Source of the DNA: Chionis minor
Lineage: Eukaryota > Chordata > Aves > Charadriiformes > Chionididae
Length of the DNA stretch: 64,000 bases
Assembly: GCA_013398295.1 (NCBI GenBank)
Contig: VZSF01001524.1
Location: forward strand, 347,384 to 411,383
Reading direction: 5' to 3'
Shown here: piece by piece, positions 19,001 through 32,700 of the stretch
Numbering within the stretch: the first letter of the stretch is position 1
Layout: every line of letters begins with the position of its first letter
Made by a program: the position numbers and the translations under genes
The notes under the pieces: model-generated
The model's input: only the letters and a program-made list of their open reading frames with translations
Database searches by the model: none
Told to the model about the DNA's origin: nothing

Positions 19001-22000
19001 AGAACAACATATGTCTTTTTTTGTCTCCACAGCCTTTGCTTGACCTGTGCTCAGAGATGGGAATGGCACAACAACTATGGGGTGGTTTGATTTATTTTTT
19101 TTTAATTTATTTTTGCAAGCTTGGGACTAAAGCCTAATGTAAAATAAGGCTTTGAAAGTGCTAGATGAAATGGCTTTCCACACAGTATTGAAGATCATAT
19201 GTTTTACAGCTTCAAGGGGAGGAAAATAAACAAAGCTGGTAGCAGCACACCTTTAAGCAAAGCTTAGTGTATATTTAAGCAATGAATCAAAGTGTTAATT
19301 AAGAACACTTGTCAGTGTTTTGTTGCTTAATGCTGATATCTCAGTTACTTGTCTTTGATCTTCTGTGTATTTACTTGTCAGGGTTTCTTATATAGTCTAA
19401 GTGTTACAGTTGTAGTCTAAAGTAAAATAGTTTTGAAAAGGTTTGTTTTCATTACCCAACACTACTTAATGTTACTACTGCAAGTTAGTTTTCTCCAAAA
19501 ACCTAGAATGACTTTCCCACTGTTCTCTCCCATTTCTCACTGTTTCTCTTATAAAAGCTTCTCCCCCACCTCTTACCTATTTACTGCTTTGTTTTGAACT
19601 AATACTCAAGTTTAGCCTTCAGTGACAGGGTTTCTTACTTTTTTATGGTCAGGTAACTAAACATTTTGTTACTTGTGTACCCGCTAAAGGAATGGTTGAA
19701 AGGACTAATCTTTCCAGTCAAATTATTCCAGTGTAACTTTTGAGGCAGTTTCTTACCAACATTCAAAAACTTGTTAGAGAAGTGATGTGGTAGGCTTCAT
19801 CCTGGATGTCTGAAGAGAACTGTGAACTCTGCTCTTAATTGCAGGTTGGTTGATATTTTCCGTTGTATACAGAGTATGTTTTTGTTGCTATGTTAACAGT
19901 TGATGGTTTGACAGACCTACCTTTTCAGATGTAATGCTTACTCCAGCTATGCACATGTATCTTTTTCAACATGTGGATTTCTGTTTCTGTTAAGGACTAC
20001 TATGGGAGCAGGAACACAAGCCCATAGCGATCTCTGGATTTTTTCTAGAGATGAACGTGTGTTCAATTTTTTTAAACTAAAGATTGAGACAAGGCAGCAT
20101 AATCTCTTACATCTATATTCCAACAAATTAGCAGGAGGACACAAAGATGGAAAGATAAACTTGCATGTTCTTCTGATCCTTCCGTGGCTAAATTATTGGC
20201 ACATTAAGAGGTGGGAGATTGTATAACCTAATGTTTATCAACCTGGAGGTAGTTTCTAAGTGGGTTTTTGTATTTGTTACGTTATATTATGAAATAACCA
20301 TTTTAGGTCTACCTTTGGTGGAAAGAACCAGGTTTGCTGACCTCAAGCACCACCTGTACCTTTAAAAGTGTTCCTCTGTTGAATGTGGAAGGCAACTAAC
20401 TGGGGTTCCGAGTGAGTTCCCTAAATAGATATGACACCTGAGTTCCTTCTGAGATTCATTTAAGTAGATTCCTAGGACCTCTGTCTCATATGTTGCTACT
20501 ATGTGTAATGAAAGTAAAGTGCATATGTATAAGCAAGTGTTGAAAATAAGAAATAGTTGCTTATCTTAAGGTAAGCATGTGAAGACCATAACTGTCCTTC
20601 TTTTCTAGCTACTGTAGGAAAAATACCTGCTGAAGAAGGAACCCAAAAAACAATCCCACCATGATGTCTCTGAACTCACAGCTAGAAGTGACTACAAAGA
20701 ATCTGGATTAGAGTTTGTGTTCCTGCGGTGGACAATACGTACAAAACATGCTTTAAAAGCGTGTGTTAAGTAACCATTTTTCTCCTTGGTTTAGTGCTAT
20801 GGTCTTCTATATCTTTACCGAGTACCTGCATTTGGCATCAGTGTATATTTAGAACAATGTCTCTTAGCATATTGTAGGTGGGAGCTGGTGTACATTAACA
20901 CAACAGACTCTCCTAAAATAGTGTTTCCACACTCTCAAGGGCTGCCAGCTGCTGCTTTGCTAAGGTGTGCAATGAACAGTCTAAATTTAGAATAAATTTC
21001 ATATGGATGTAGAGATATTTATATCTGCATGGGGAAGTGTGTATATTTGGGTACGTACATTGTTCCAAGAAGCTGAAATAATTTTTTTACTGTGAAGAGC
21101 TAGTATCTTGAGTACTTAAGTGGGCTAAAGGTAATATAACAGAGAATTTTTCTGTTTAAATGTATAAATGTGTATTATGGTACACTTGAACAATTTTTAA
21201 ACATTGAAGAAAGCTGTAGTTGTTCCCTAACCAAATACAGCAGCAAAGTTTTAGTGTGCCAGCAGGATGTATAGTATCTAGTCATACATAAAAGGTATTG
21301 CTCCTTGTTTAATAAGCACTACCTATTACTGGGCGACAGTTCCTTCTCTACCCAGTTTCTCAGCTTCTACCCTTGAATGCGGGATAAATGGGAAGTTTAA
21401 TTCTCCTTTTGGGGAATCTACATGCTCTATGGTACACTTCCTTATACTTGTCCTAGGCACTTCGTGCTTTATGTGCTGGGAGGGAGTGAAAATACCACCT
21501 AGAGTTCTTGTAACTTTGTAGGCAGTTAAATACAGCAGGGATTTAGTGCAAGTACATTGGTACTTTGTAGCTCACCCTAATTTTGCCCTTGAGAGAGAAA
21601 ATGGTACAACATAAAATACATGTCTTCAGAGGATTAAAATTGAGGTTTCAATATCCCCCTGATTCAAACTTTAAAACACTTTTCTGTTACTTGAAAACTA
21701 CCCCAAAGCCCTGATAAGAATGGCAAGCGAAACTTCACGTGTACAGAATCCACTAGCAGGAAAGGGATGAGGAAGACAATACATTCCACACCAAGAATGT
21801 ATTTAAGGATGGATAACGTTGCACGTGTTCTCTGTAGCCTATTAATAAACCTCATGGAATTGTTAATTGAAAGGTAGCAAATGCACAAAAGCTGTTATAG
21901 GTATGTTAAAAGATCTGTATATGCTTAGGAAAGATAAAAACTGGGAATTAAATAAGACTGGAGCTCTTACAAGCTGTTTTGGAAGGGAGGACAGAGCATA

Positions 22001-22605
22001 GACAAATGAAGTATACTTTCAGTAGGTTATGTCCAAGAAGGTGAGCAGGTCTTGAATAGTTTTTCACTTAATATTTTTTCAGAGTACCTAGTTTCAGATA
22101 TTAATAAGCATAACTCAGACTTTCATATGTCCTAGTGTTCCTTTTATGACTGTAGAGCACTGTTTGCTAGAGCGTCAGTGTGTCTGAAATATTGATTATA
22201 CTCTTTACCTATTTAACTAAAAAACATCATCCTCCCAGTGCACAGATCTGTTTCTTTAGACCCAGGTAGTGGTGGCAGGAACCTTCTCACCTAGCACCTA
22301 CTGATATCCTAGCTACTGTTGCAGAAAAAGGGCATTTCTTTCTGGTTGAAAAAGCAATGATTTGTCTCCTTTCTTATATGCTAATATGGAGGAAGTTTGT
22401 ATCTGTACTTGAAAACTGTCCCTAACGGCTTTCTTTCCTAAACTGATCTTTGCCAGAAATGCTTGTATGACTTCAAAGGGTATCGGTCAAAGCTTCCATC
22501 GATTATGAATACCTTGTAAAATAGCAGCATGTCAGCTTTGACAACAGCCCTGTGAATGGTGTGTGCTGGGAGCATAAATACGCACTATGCTTCTGTTCTC
22601 CACAG

Positions 22606-22701
22606 GTGCAAAATCTGGCCTACTCTGGTCCTTCATCTTCTCAAGCTGAGGAAAAACTGTTGCATGATGGTCACGTAGAAGTATTGATGAATGGCCTGTA
22701 A
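22606..22701 (+). CDS. Possible alternative terminal exon of MIS18A (speculative)
   Basis: A good acceptor (CTTCTGTTCTCCACAG, AG at 22604-22605) is followed by 31 open codons beginning VQNLAYSGPSSSQAEEKLL and a TAA at 22699-22701. It opens in phase 0, as needed to follow MIS18A exon 4, and would replace the end of the coiled coil. No similarity to known MIS18A is apparent. Thirty-one open codons after a random AG are not rare, so the support is weak. Confidence 0.15.
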   Translation: MQNLAYSGPSSSQAEEKLLHDGHVEVLMNGL

Positions 22702-22939
22702 AGATTTAGCAGCACAGACATGCTTGTCCATAAAGGACTAGGAAATTCGAGGGAACAAACAATCTCTCCTTTTTGCACAAGAATGTGGAGCATCCAACAA
22801 GGACGGTTAGCAAGCTCCATGCTGAGTTTGGCACCTGGTGGCCTTTCCCAGGAGTCTTTATGTCTTTACAGATGACACTAATCAAGTTGCTGAGGCTAGG
22901 GTTTCAAAGTTGCCATGGTGACAGAGCCATAGATTGGAC

Positions 22940-22969
22940 TTTTTTTCTTTTTTCTTTTTTTTTTTTTTT
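22940..22969 (+). repeat. T-rich tract
   Basis: About 30 bases of T interrupted by two Cs. Low-complexity sequence. Confidence 0.9.
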
Positions 22970-24981
22970 ATTGCACCAAAATTACAGGTTAGGATAAGAT
23001 CCCTAAGTTAGGTAGATATCGCCTTTGTTAGTTTTTCAAATTTATCACTGTAGCAGAGGCTGGACATAACTTCCTGGGAACATGTCCCAGACAGGCAATG
23101 GTCTTTACTGAGCACAGTAGTTTCTGGCTAATCCATATGTTAATTATAGCTCTTGGTTTTAGGGGAGGTCTAAAAGATGAGGGCCTCAGAACTCTCCCAG
23201 CTGTTGTTCAACTTTTGGTAATAAAACAGCAGAGATGAGTAGGAAATAAACAAAACCTAATATTCTTATCTTGATGTGATTTCTGCTCTAAAAAGGCTTG
23301 GAAAAAAAGTGTAGGGAACAGTTAGGTTTGCACTGCACGGGAAGGTGCAGTAGAGCAGAGGTCCAGCAGATAGCACTAGCAGTGGGCTGAAAATGGTAAT
23401 TGCTGTTAAGCTTAAAGCACCATGGATACAGCTGGCGCTTCCTGGAAAGAGACCAAGCAAAAAGACACAAGGAAAGGCAAGGAGTGCAAAACAAAACTGC
23501 TATTTTAGGTGGGACTGATCTTACTTGGAGGGAGAAGGGAATTAGGGGCAGAGCGGACCAAGATGAAGGTGAAGACGCTTCCTGCTGTACTCTGAATGCT
23601 CGTCAGAAAGGAGAGTGGCCCTTGACTGACGTTTCTAGATCAGGAGGTTCCACAGACGGAAAGAAGCTTCTTCCCTGACTAAAGGTGGCCGCCTCATTTT
23701 GAGACCTGATGTAGAGGTGTAAAGTGAAACGAACCATTTGGCAGGAGCCCCTGGTGTCCGCTAGTGCCCTGTAGCTTATCCACAATTAGACTTTGCGAAT
23801 CCACTAGCTGGAAAACTGCCTCCGTCAGTGCCTCTTTCCTTTCCTGAGAAAAGCTGAAGAAGAGCCTGAACTGGAGAAAATGTACTGGAGCAGAAGGAAC
23901 AGAAGGTGAAGAGGAAACTGGCACGTAATACTCTGACAGAAAAGCATGATACTGTAGGAGTAAGCATGAAGAAAATAGAAGTGTGATTCCAAAAGGAGCG
24001 AAGCACCTGAATCGGTTTAGTTCTAGAGAGATCTGAACATTAGATTACTTTAGGTCTTGTGTACACAGGCAAACTGACAGATACAGCTACTGGAGACTAA
24101 ACTGACACAGCTGATTGTTTCTGGAATAAAACAACTTATTCTCACAAAATGGGTTTATCTTGGGGGAACAACCACCGGAGCACGTGTTGTAGTGCAGATG
24201 TATGTCAAGTCCTCTATATGAACAAGGCAGCAGATTCTTTGAAAACTCTTCTCACGAGTCTTCAGGGTAGGAAAGGATTGCAGAAAATGTTCCACAATTG
24301 AGAAGAGAAAGTCAATGAAAAATAGTAAATGAAAAAAAAGGAAGAAAATAACAAAAGGAGCGAAGTATTTAGACTTTTTTTTACTCAATATCCATGTGAT
24401 CTGCACAAGCTGATAATGTTGCACTCAAAGGCACCCAAGTGTTCATTCCATATGGAGTGAAGAATTGGAATGTTTTGGTAGTGAAATTAATTGCTTTAGC
24501 GATCTAGTAAAAATAGCAGCAAGCAGCTATTGTTAATCTGGTTGCAATTATATCAACAATTACTGTTCAAACCTTCCAATTATTGCTAATTCCCATTAAT
24601 AATAAAATTAAAACTGTTATATAGACTTTGTACCATCTCCCCCTCTTCACTGTCCTGATGTTTACCTGTGGCTTGCGGTGGAGGGTCTTGCTTCCTCCTC
24701 AGATTGGGAAAGTGCAGCTATTTATCAGTGTCTGGGTTCTTCACCAGGTGATGTGCTGATATTGGTAGTGGGGAGCTTCTTGGGACAGCTTGATGCTATT
24801 CATACACCTCTCCAAGCAGTTGACTGCTAACATATCTTTCTGATTGGTCTACAAATTCAGTAATATAATGTTAACAGGCTAGCAAAATCTGTGAACGTAT
24901 ACGGTATAATGCTTTGGGGTAATAATTGGAGTTACTCAAAACTAATCTAAAGCTAAAGTTCAAGGCCAGACAAGATCTACC

Positions 24982-25347
24982 ATGTTTCTCAAACCCTTAA
25001 GACTTTTATATTCTCGCGGCAATAAGGTCTGTGGCCTGCTAACGGCAATGATGACACTGTATGGACTGTGCTATGGGGCTACAACAGAAATAAGTCTCGT
25101 TTTTGTAATGCCAAGTAGTGTGACACCATCCTGGCAATTTTTTCCATATGTGTCCCATGGCTCCTACCGTGTGGCCAGAGGAGTAGAGTATTGTCGTCAG
25201 CTTGAAAATGAGCACAGAAACACAATTGTGTTTTCTTTTAAATTAAGAACTCCAAGCTCAGTCAAGTCACCCAGGAGGCCAAACCTAAGTAATTTTATAG
25301 TACAGGGCTTTGTGTTTACTGCTAGGACAAAAGCGCTGGGGACATAA
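24982..25347 (+). other. Orphan open reading frame, 121 codons
   Basis: Opens with ATG (MFLKPLRLLYS...) in A/T-rich DNA with no close splice or promoter signature and no recognised domain. One hydrophobic stretch lies near residues 17-45. It could be chance; it is recorded because it is among the longest ATG-initiated frames in the gene-poor part. Confidence 0.1.
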
Positions 25348-26172
25348 ATCAGGAAAGATCCCCTTGTTTTCACTCCCTGCTGGTGTGAAAGCTACATTTC
25401 CCCCAACCCCTGAGGGCTAGTGCTTATACTAGGATGACAGAGAAGATTTGTTTTAAAGCTTTTGTAAACTGAGAGAAAACTCTTCCCAAACAGCAAGGTT
25501 CAAACAATAAGGAATTAAAAACCTGAGGTGCATTTGTCTGTTCTGACTTACTTTTAGCTATACCAGACCGTCAAAATGACATTATGTTACTGTACAGGAT
25601 CACATGAATCCACTTTTAACACTTCAAAATAATTTTCTGTGCAGTTTTCTTCTCTGATAAGAATTTGCTATGAGAGGATCAGGCACAGATGTGGAAGAAT
25701 TAAACAGTGGGCACTAACTAGCGGAGGCTAGGACAGAGGCTGCTCCTGTGCGGGGCATAGGGAGAGCTGTTCCTGGAAGACCACATTCCTCCTCGATGGC
25801 CGTGGTTTGAGAGGGGTGGTGACACTGAAGAGTGCAGGAGAATGTCTTAAGGATATGCTTTCTTTCATTAAAGATGTCAACTGTTCCAACTGTTTTGCTT
25901 ATTCAGGGAACAGAAGTTTAAGTGCTCAAACTAAGGATGCTCCGTGGCTGGAAATGTGTGCGGTAAGCCCTGTTCAGAGGTGGCTGTGGGTTTGTGTGGC
26001 GTCCCTGGGCCATAGCTGTGTGGGTGGCACAGTTCGGAGCAGTCCCCAAGAGGCGCGGGGCTTGCAGTAAGGGCTTGGGTATGGGCAGCCTTCCCCAGGT
26101 CCCAATTTAAAATCACAGACAAACAAGAGCATCAATAACAAAAACGACAACAACAACCACAAAACACCACCT

Positions 26173-26186
26173 CCCCCCCCCCCCCN
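26173..26186 (+). repeat. C13 run ending in an unresolved base (N)
   Basis: Thirteen Cs are followed by N at 26186 and then GCCGCCCC. The N marks a sequencing or assembly ambiguity in a homopolymer, so the length here is uncertain and open frames crossing it are unreliable. Confidence 0.95.
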
Positions 26187-28074
26187 GCCGCCCCAAACGG
26201 GGCTGAAAGCTGGCTTCAGATAACCATCTTCAAGCATCCAAATGGGAGGCGTGACTTCCAAGCTCCTGGCAACTGCCCAGATGCAATCCAAGGAGCGGAA
26301 ACCCGCTTTGGGCTCAGATGCGCCTGCGCTTGTGAGAAACCAGTGCTTAAATGGCCACCTGGGAGCTGATCTTTGGGCAGCCCCTCTACTTATTTCAATC
26401 TTGACCCAAACGATTTGTTAATATGTAATTCCCAGGCTGATATACATTTCATTTCTCTGCTGGCTCATATCACAGCAGAATTCCGCAGAGTTCCAAACCT
26501 CCCCGTGGCGCCTGTGTCCCTCCACCACCCTGGCACCTGTGGTCCCTCCACGCTTTCCTGGTGAGGCCGGGAGAGGGCACATCTCCATAAGAGATTTCAC
26601 TGCTGCTTAGCACTGACAATTAGGGTTTCCCTCTCCAGCTCATTCTGCTCACTCAGGACATTGGTTTTTCACTCCGTAGTGCTGCAAGATTTTTGCTTTT
26701 CTTTCTTCGCCTATTTGCTCCTCAAGAAGAATTTGCAGGCTAGCTGGAGACTGCCAGCCACCCTGCTTTGTTACTTGGAGGTGGGAAGTGTGGGTTTGTT
26801 GGATAAATACTGTTTAGACTCAAAAGTGTTAAGACAGAGCCACAAAGGAGTCCATACGACTCTCATCTGCTACTTTCCTGGGGGTTCCTTGGGAATGATG
26901 TGCTATTATTACTGTGATGCTTTCTATGAAAAAACCAAAAACCTGAACAAGACAGATTTTTCTAATCTGGAGAGGAGATTAGGGCTCACATCTGTCTTTT
27001 GTTTCTGATATATGAGATGTTATAGAAGCAATAAGATGTAGCAAGCATTCATTGAATCTATATTGGTGAGCAAATTTCCAAGATTTGACAGAAATTAAAA
27101 CCACTTAGTTTATCTTTACAAAGCAAAGTAAAGTAAGGTCAAAAACATGAAAAAGTGCGTATTTAAGGATTTTATAAATAGACCATAATCTAGTTTCCAG
27201 TGGCACTGTGATACTGTAGAAAGGGAGCCCACAACCTAAGTTTTGAATGCCAAACTGCACACCATTTACCACTAGGTAATTAACACTGCTGGCAAATCTC
27301 AAACAGTTCCTAAAAAACTCAAAACATCTACCCACTGAATATGTATTTAAAAATATCCTGGGACAGAGTGACTTCATGCACTGATTCCTGTATGAGTAAC
27401 AATAGGCTCTTCATTGTTCACGCCTCGATTGTTTTCTGTATTTATTTTTTTTTCAAGTTACCAATTTCTGCATCCTTTTCTGAGCTGTGAGTAACACACA
27501 TCCAGAGAAGAATGCTGGATTTAAGGTGAACCCCTGAAAACCAATGGTTCTCCGATACTAATGCTGTTTTTTAATGGCTGTTCTTTAAGCCCTGCATAAG
27601 CAAAGCTCTGCATTATATCAGGCCAGCAGGGCTCTTCTGAAAGCAGCTGATGAGAAAGGGGTTAAGCTTACAAAGCTTCATATTTGAGCAGGAACTAACA
27701 AGGCTTGGAAGCAGTTTGCAAACACACAAGCTCTTGCTGGTTGCTGCTGTCAGAAGTCATCTTGCCTTAAAGTAGCTGCTCCTCAACCCCAATATATACA
27801 GAGGGCTAGGTTGGCTTGGCCATGAAAGTCCCCATTCATAATACTGTTGTTAAATTTCAGGCTGCTTATTTTATCTAGCCTGGTGTCTCGTTAGCCCCCT
27901 TGCTGGAGTACTAACCCAGACCCTTAGGCACAGTGAAAGCTGGGTAGCTGGAGCCAGAGCCCAGGGACACAACTGGCAAACCACTTTTCTTATTTGGATA
28001 GGTTTTTGCCTGCAGTGCTAGCCAGTCCCAAAGGCTTTATTCAGCAAAAATAAGCCATCCTGAATAACCCACCA

Positions 28075-28125
28075 AAAGGTGGTTGGACTAGATTCCCTTC
28101 AGGGCACTTTTCCTTGGTGAAACAT
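28075..28125 (+). repeat. Possible CR1-type 3'-end relic
   Basis: AGGTGGTTGGACTAGAT followed by a CCTTCAGGGCACTTTTCC stretch resembles the sense 3' end of CR1 (family: ggttggactagatgatctt...ggtcccttcc), but the terminal octamers are missing. Short and uncertain. Confidence 0.35.
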
Positions 28126-29229
28126 TGGCCAGTCAGCTTTAGATTGGTAAATGTCTTTATTAGCTGTCTTGAGTTGAACAAATCTAGATGGTTGGTTGGT
28201 GACAGAGAGTCCTCACTAACTGCTTTGAAGCTCTTGCATTAACAGTAGTGGGACAGCCAGAAGGAAAGCACATGGATGCGCGTGTGGCACCAGACAGTCA
28301 GCCTTCATGGGCTGAGCAGCCGATCCAGCCACTGCCCACACTCTGCTCATCCTGTGCCCATGCCCCACGGACACAGTGCTGGCACGCCTCTCTCGCTGTG
28401 AGATTCCATGCTTCAGAGGCTGGGCAGCACCTGCTACCCCAGGAAAAAGGAAAGCAGGGGAAGAGCCACCTCCTAGGAGTTTCTGTCCCTCAATGTCACA
28501 TGCACCCGTCACCACCCTGAATAAATTGGATAAATTTTTTACCTACTGTTGTTGATTTCCACTGAAGACCAGGATATTTAACTGCCTCATGTTTGCAAGG
28601 TCAAATCAGTAACTTTCACTGAAATGGCGTTGGGCCAGATTATGTCTGGTCCTTTTGAAATGGTCAAATTTGATTATCTGATTCTAAGACAGGTACAGGA
28701 GAAACCATGGGTGTGGTGCCTCGTCACTGAACACCACGTTGGCACAGAAGTCAAATAATACAGTATAAACATTGCTCTGCATAAAAAGTCAGCTTCAGTA
28801 GATATTTTCAGTATAGTCCAGCTTCTGGCCAAACATGACTCCTTGGCATTTAACAAAATTTTTTTCAAAAAAAAAAAGACTAACTTCAGGGGTAAACAAT
28901 CACAGTCGTTGGCCAGTCACAAGGTTGGCCAGATGTCAAACCATAATCCTGTTGTGTCAGGGTAAAAGCTGTTACAGAGCTTGCCTCTTATTGTGCCTCC
29001 CTCTTCCCACAGCTGGGTTGTTAGGGATGGATGAGGTCTCCTCTCTGCTGTCCAGGTGTTTTTTGGGCCCTCAGTGACGGGGTGAACACAGACATCCTTG
29101 CTACCAAGAGCTGTGGACTCCTCACACCCTTGTCACCAGCATCATTCCTGTCTGGGAAATGCCTCTGTCCCTGGTGTAAGTCCACACCGTGTTTGGGATG
29201 CTGGATGTGCTTCTGCCTCCCACTGCTTA

Positions 29230-29700
29230 ATGGGGTCCCAACTCTTCTCTACCATCGCAGCGGTCCTTTGCTGCTTTTTACCTAGACATGGACTATCGCT
29301 TTGGACACTAGTCCAAACCTTATACACATCCACCGGGAAACACCTGCTCTTGGATATGGTGGTGGAGGGTGGGTGTTTCCTCAACCGTGTCTTTGATGCA
29401 AAGAAACCCCATTCCTTGCCAGGACCAGCTGTGGTCATGGTATCTACAGGAGCTGCCTGCAGGACACTGCCAAGGTGTGCACAGCCATCCTGGTGCTTCC
29501 CTGGTGGCAGATGGTTGACGTCTATGAGAGGTCAGAAGTCTGGCACAGTTGCAGAGTGGCTGCAAGGTCTGCAACATGCAGCAGTGACGTCCTTTGGATT
29601 ACTCTGCCCTTGCAGACAGTTACTGGGTCAAGCTAAAGAAACCCCTTGGCACTTGCTGGCGTTAAATCTGGCACCTACAGGGGTAAACCACAACTTCTAA
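29230..29700 (+). other. Orphan open reading frame, 156 codons from the first ATG
   Basis: The frame is open from 29098 (non-ATG) and from ATG at 29230 to TAA at 29700, in a moderately G+C-rich block. It is cysteine- and glycine-rich (e.g. LDMVVEGGCFLNRVF) with no recognised domain. Higher G+C lengthens chance frames. It could be part of a non-coding transcript; there is no evidence for a protein. Confidence 0.1.
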
Positions 29701-32700
29701 CAGAAGGTTGCATAAGGCTGAGAAGAAAAGCCTTTGAGTGAGAAAGGAATGTGGCCACAGGGCCCCAAATAATTCAAGGCTACATGGCTCTGTCATTTAG
29801 ATGAAACAGATCCAGTTCCACACTGAGAGGAGGAAATAGCATCTTAAAAGTTTAGTAAACAACACAACATTTGTAAATTTGATCAGGAAACACAGAAAGA
29901 TAGCACCCCAACAAGACACAGAGCAGAGTCTTTTAATGCTCCAGAGATCACCATTAACAAGACCGAGGCGGACTTGTTATCTAATCCAGACAGCTCAGAA
30001 AAAACCCAACCCAAATAGCTTAAATGCCAGAAAACACATATTGTTTCCCAGATTTTTTATTTTTTTTTACATCTTGGTTATCCAGCTAAGTAAACAGATG
30101 CCACCAGACAGGGCAGGAGATACTGAATCTGCTAGAATCAGTAAGCTACCCAGCGCTGGCTGGCTCCCACAGGAGCAGTGCCTCAACTTCAGTATCTCAC
30201 TGGGAACTGGCACGGAGCTAGCACTGCCTTGGTTGTTTGCAATGCTTTTCCTGCTGGTGAGATTTTATTCACTGCTAATCCAAAAGGCATCTCCTAGTTT
30301 CTGCTTCCTCTTTTGTTTCTCAAGTATACTTCAGCATATTTGCAGTAGGAGCCCTCGTAACTCTTAAATTGCTGCCTGTTTTACCCTTAAGAGAATTATC
30401 TAATCACCTGTCTGCCCTGATGACATATGACAGATTTTTTTGGGGGATGATCACATCCTTCTCCTTGAAGATTGCTTTGTTTTGTTTTGCTTTGCTTTGC
30501 TGTTTGTTTTTTGTTGGGTTTTTTGGTTTTTTTTTGCTCTGCTTGGAAGAAGTGAATGTTATCTTTGAAAACAGAGACAATACCTTGGTAAGCCTTTCAG
30601 TAAACACGGGGTTTGGGATCCTAGACCCCACAGCTGGCTGTTGTATCTGGAGGGAGCAGAATTGAAGTTGGTGTCATTTTCTGAGAAGCATCTGATCTCT
30701 GGAGACTGATAACAGAGCCTGCTGTGTCCTGTACTGGTTAAGAAGGTTATACCACAGCCTTGTGTATGTTTCTTGTCATGCTCCCTTCCTCGAGGGAGTT
30801 TGTATGGGCATTCAATGTACAAATAACAAAAACCCACTGTGGGGATGGGGTGGCTACCGGGTTTGTGTGTTGGTTTTAAACCACTATATTGTTTAAACAG
30901 TCTTTTCACAAGGTTTTGCCTATACTTTCCTATGCAATCATCCATGCTTCTCGCCCTCCTTCCTTTCCTTCGCCTACCTTTAATTTGTTACAGCTCTCCA
31001 GCTGGCTGTCACCAAAGCTCAGGAGAATGAAATCCTGAGCCTGACTGGGAGATCTTCAGGCTACCTTACCACAGATGATGACATTGATACTGATCAAAAT
31101 ACACATTTGGATAGAGTTACTGCCTGAAATAAAAGTACTCTCACACAGGAGTCTCATAAGTGCTTCATATACTATATGGATTCTGGTGAAGTCCAGTATC
31201 TTCCTCCTGGATTTCTGTCTTGCAAAAATCATACTCACTACAGAAAAAAGAAAGAAAGCCATCTTAAAATATTATTTAGTAAAGACCTAAGAAATACTGT
31301 TCCTTATAGACAGTAGTCTTCCTGCATATTTAAAGCTATTGAATTGTGACTGAAGGGCGAAATCACTAAAGCATTGAATGGGTCATTAAAACTCACAGGA
31401 TGCTCAGAAGCTCTTCAGAGGTTTGTGTTCCCTGCAGTGGAGATGCCATCTGCCTTTATTTGCATTAACAATATGGGCTTTAATAAGTGTGCCTCTCACC
31501 TGCTGCCTCTGTAATGCACCCCAGTCCTTGGGAGCTGCAGCTTTAGGGGAATCAGTCCGCCTGTATAGGAACTGTACTGGTTCACACCAGCCGGCCAAGG
31601 GCCTGGCTCTATTAAAGACATCAAGAGTATTTCTTCCTTATTTTAACGAGAAAAGAACGGAGTAGCATAAGCAAAACATGTTATGCTTTCAAGCCTCAGG
31701 ATGGAAAAGTGATTTTCAGAGACCGAAGAGGGCATTTTCCAATGGGGGTGGAGAAGAGCTTGTCTTTTGCTCCCTCTTTTTTCATCCATCTCCTATTTCT
31801 AAATGAACAAATTCCAAGTCATACTTCAGTCACAAGAAGGGAGTAGTACCTATCTCCACTCTTTTTTCTCTTGACAAATCTTTTGGTTGGGTGGAAAGGA
31901 CATGCAGAAGGAACTGAGGGCAGATTGGGTGCCACTGCCAGCTCTCTTCCTTCATGACTTTCAAAAAAAGGAAAAGGAAAGAAAGAAAAGAAGAGCTTTG
32001 TGTGGGAGATTTCTTCCAAAACCACATGTAGCTTGTGTTAAGGTTGGGGTTCACGGAAGGGTTGAAGAATTGCATGCAAACCTGTTTTCTTCTTACACTC
32101 CTGTGCCGCTGGTGTGGTTTGTTTCTTTCAAGAGGGCTTGGTAGAGCCTCCATGTAAAAAGATAAGGGAAAACCCAGCCCTGGCCATTGTCCCCATCACT
32201 TGTGCTCCCTCTTCTGGTAAGGGCTGTCTGACAGAGAAAATGGTCGTGGAGAAGCACTGCTTGTTGTCATGGCTAAGAGGTTGCTTTTAAGCTGTTCTGT
32301 GCCTTTCAGACTTTTATGGGACTTGAAAAAGATGCAATGAGTGGAGGTGCTAAATGGGGAGAAGACAAATCTTATCTATATTTGTTGGTGTGCATGGCTG
32401 CCTGCATGTGTGCACCTAGTCACAAGCACACTGCAGAAGAAGGACAGTCTGCTAAGTGCCAAAGTTTTCAAATATCCTTTTTGAAACTTGAATAAAACTT
32501 ACCGGATTTTCAACAGCATTGAACAGTGCAGTGCATTCGTTTACTTCTTGCTGCTTTTCTGTGTTTAGATTAACTTGTGTCCTTTGCTCACTTTAACCTA
32601 GATGGGTAAGTCCTGCCTTCCATTCAAGCTCATTTCTATTTTCTTGTTCTGGTAACTTAGGTCAGTGCTGTTTGAAGTGTCGGCTCTGAAGCTTTCCTCC

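Noticed and set aside
26173..26190. C-run with N as a G-quadruplex or structured element
   Set aside because: A single homopolymer with an unresolved base is better explained as a sequencing ambiguity.
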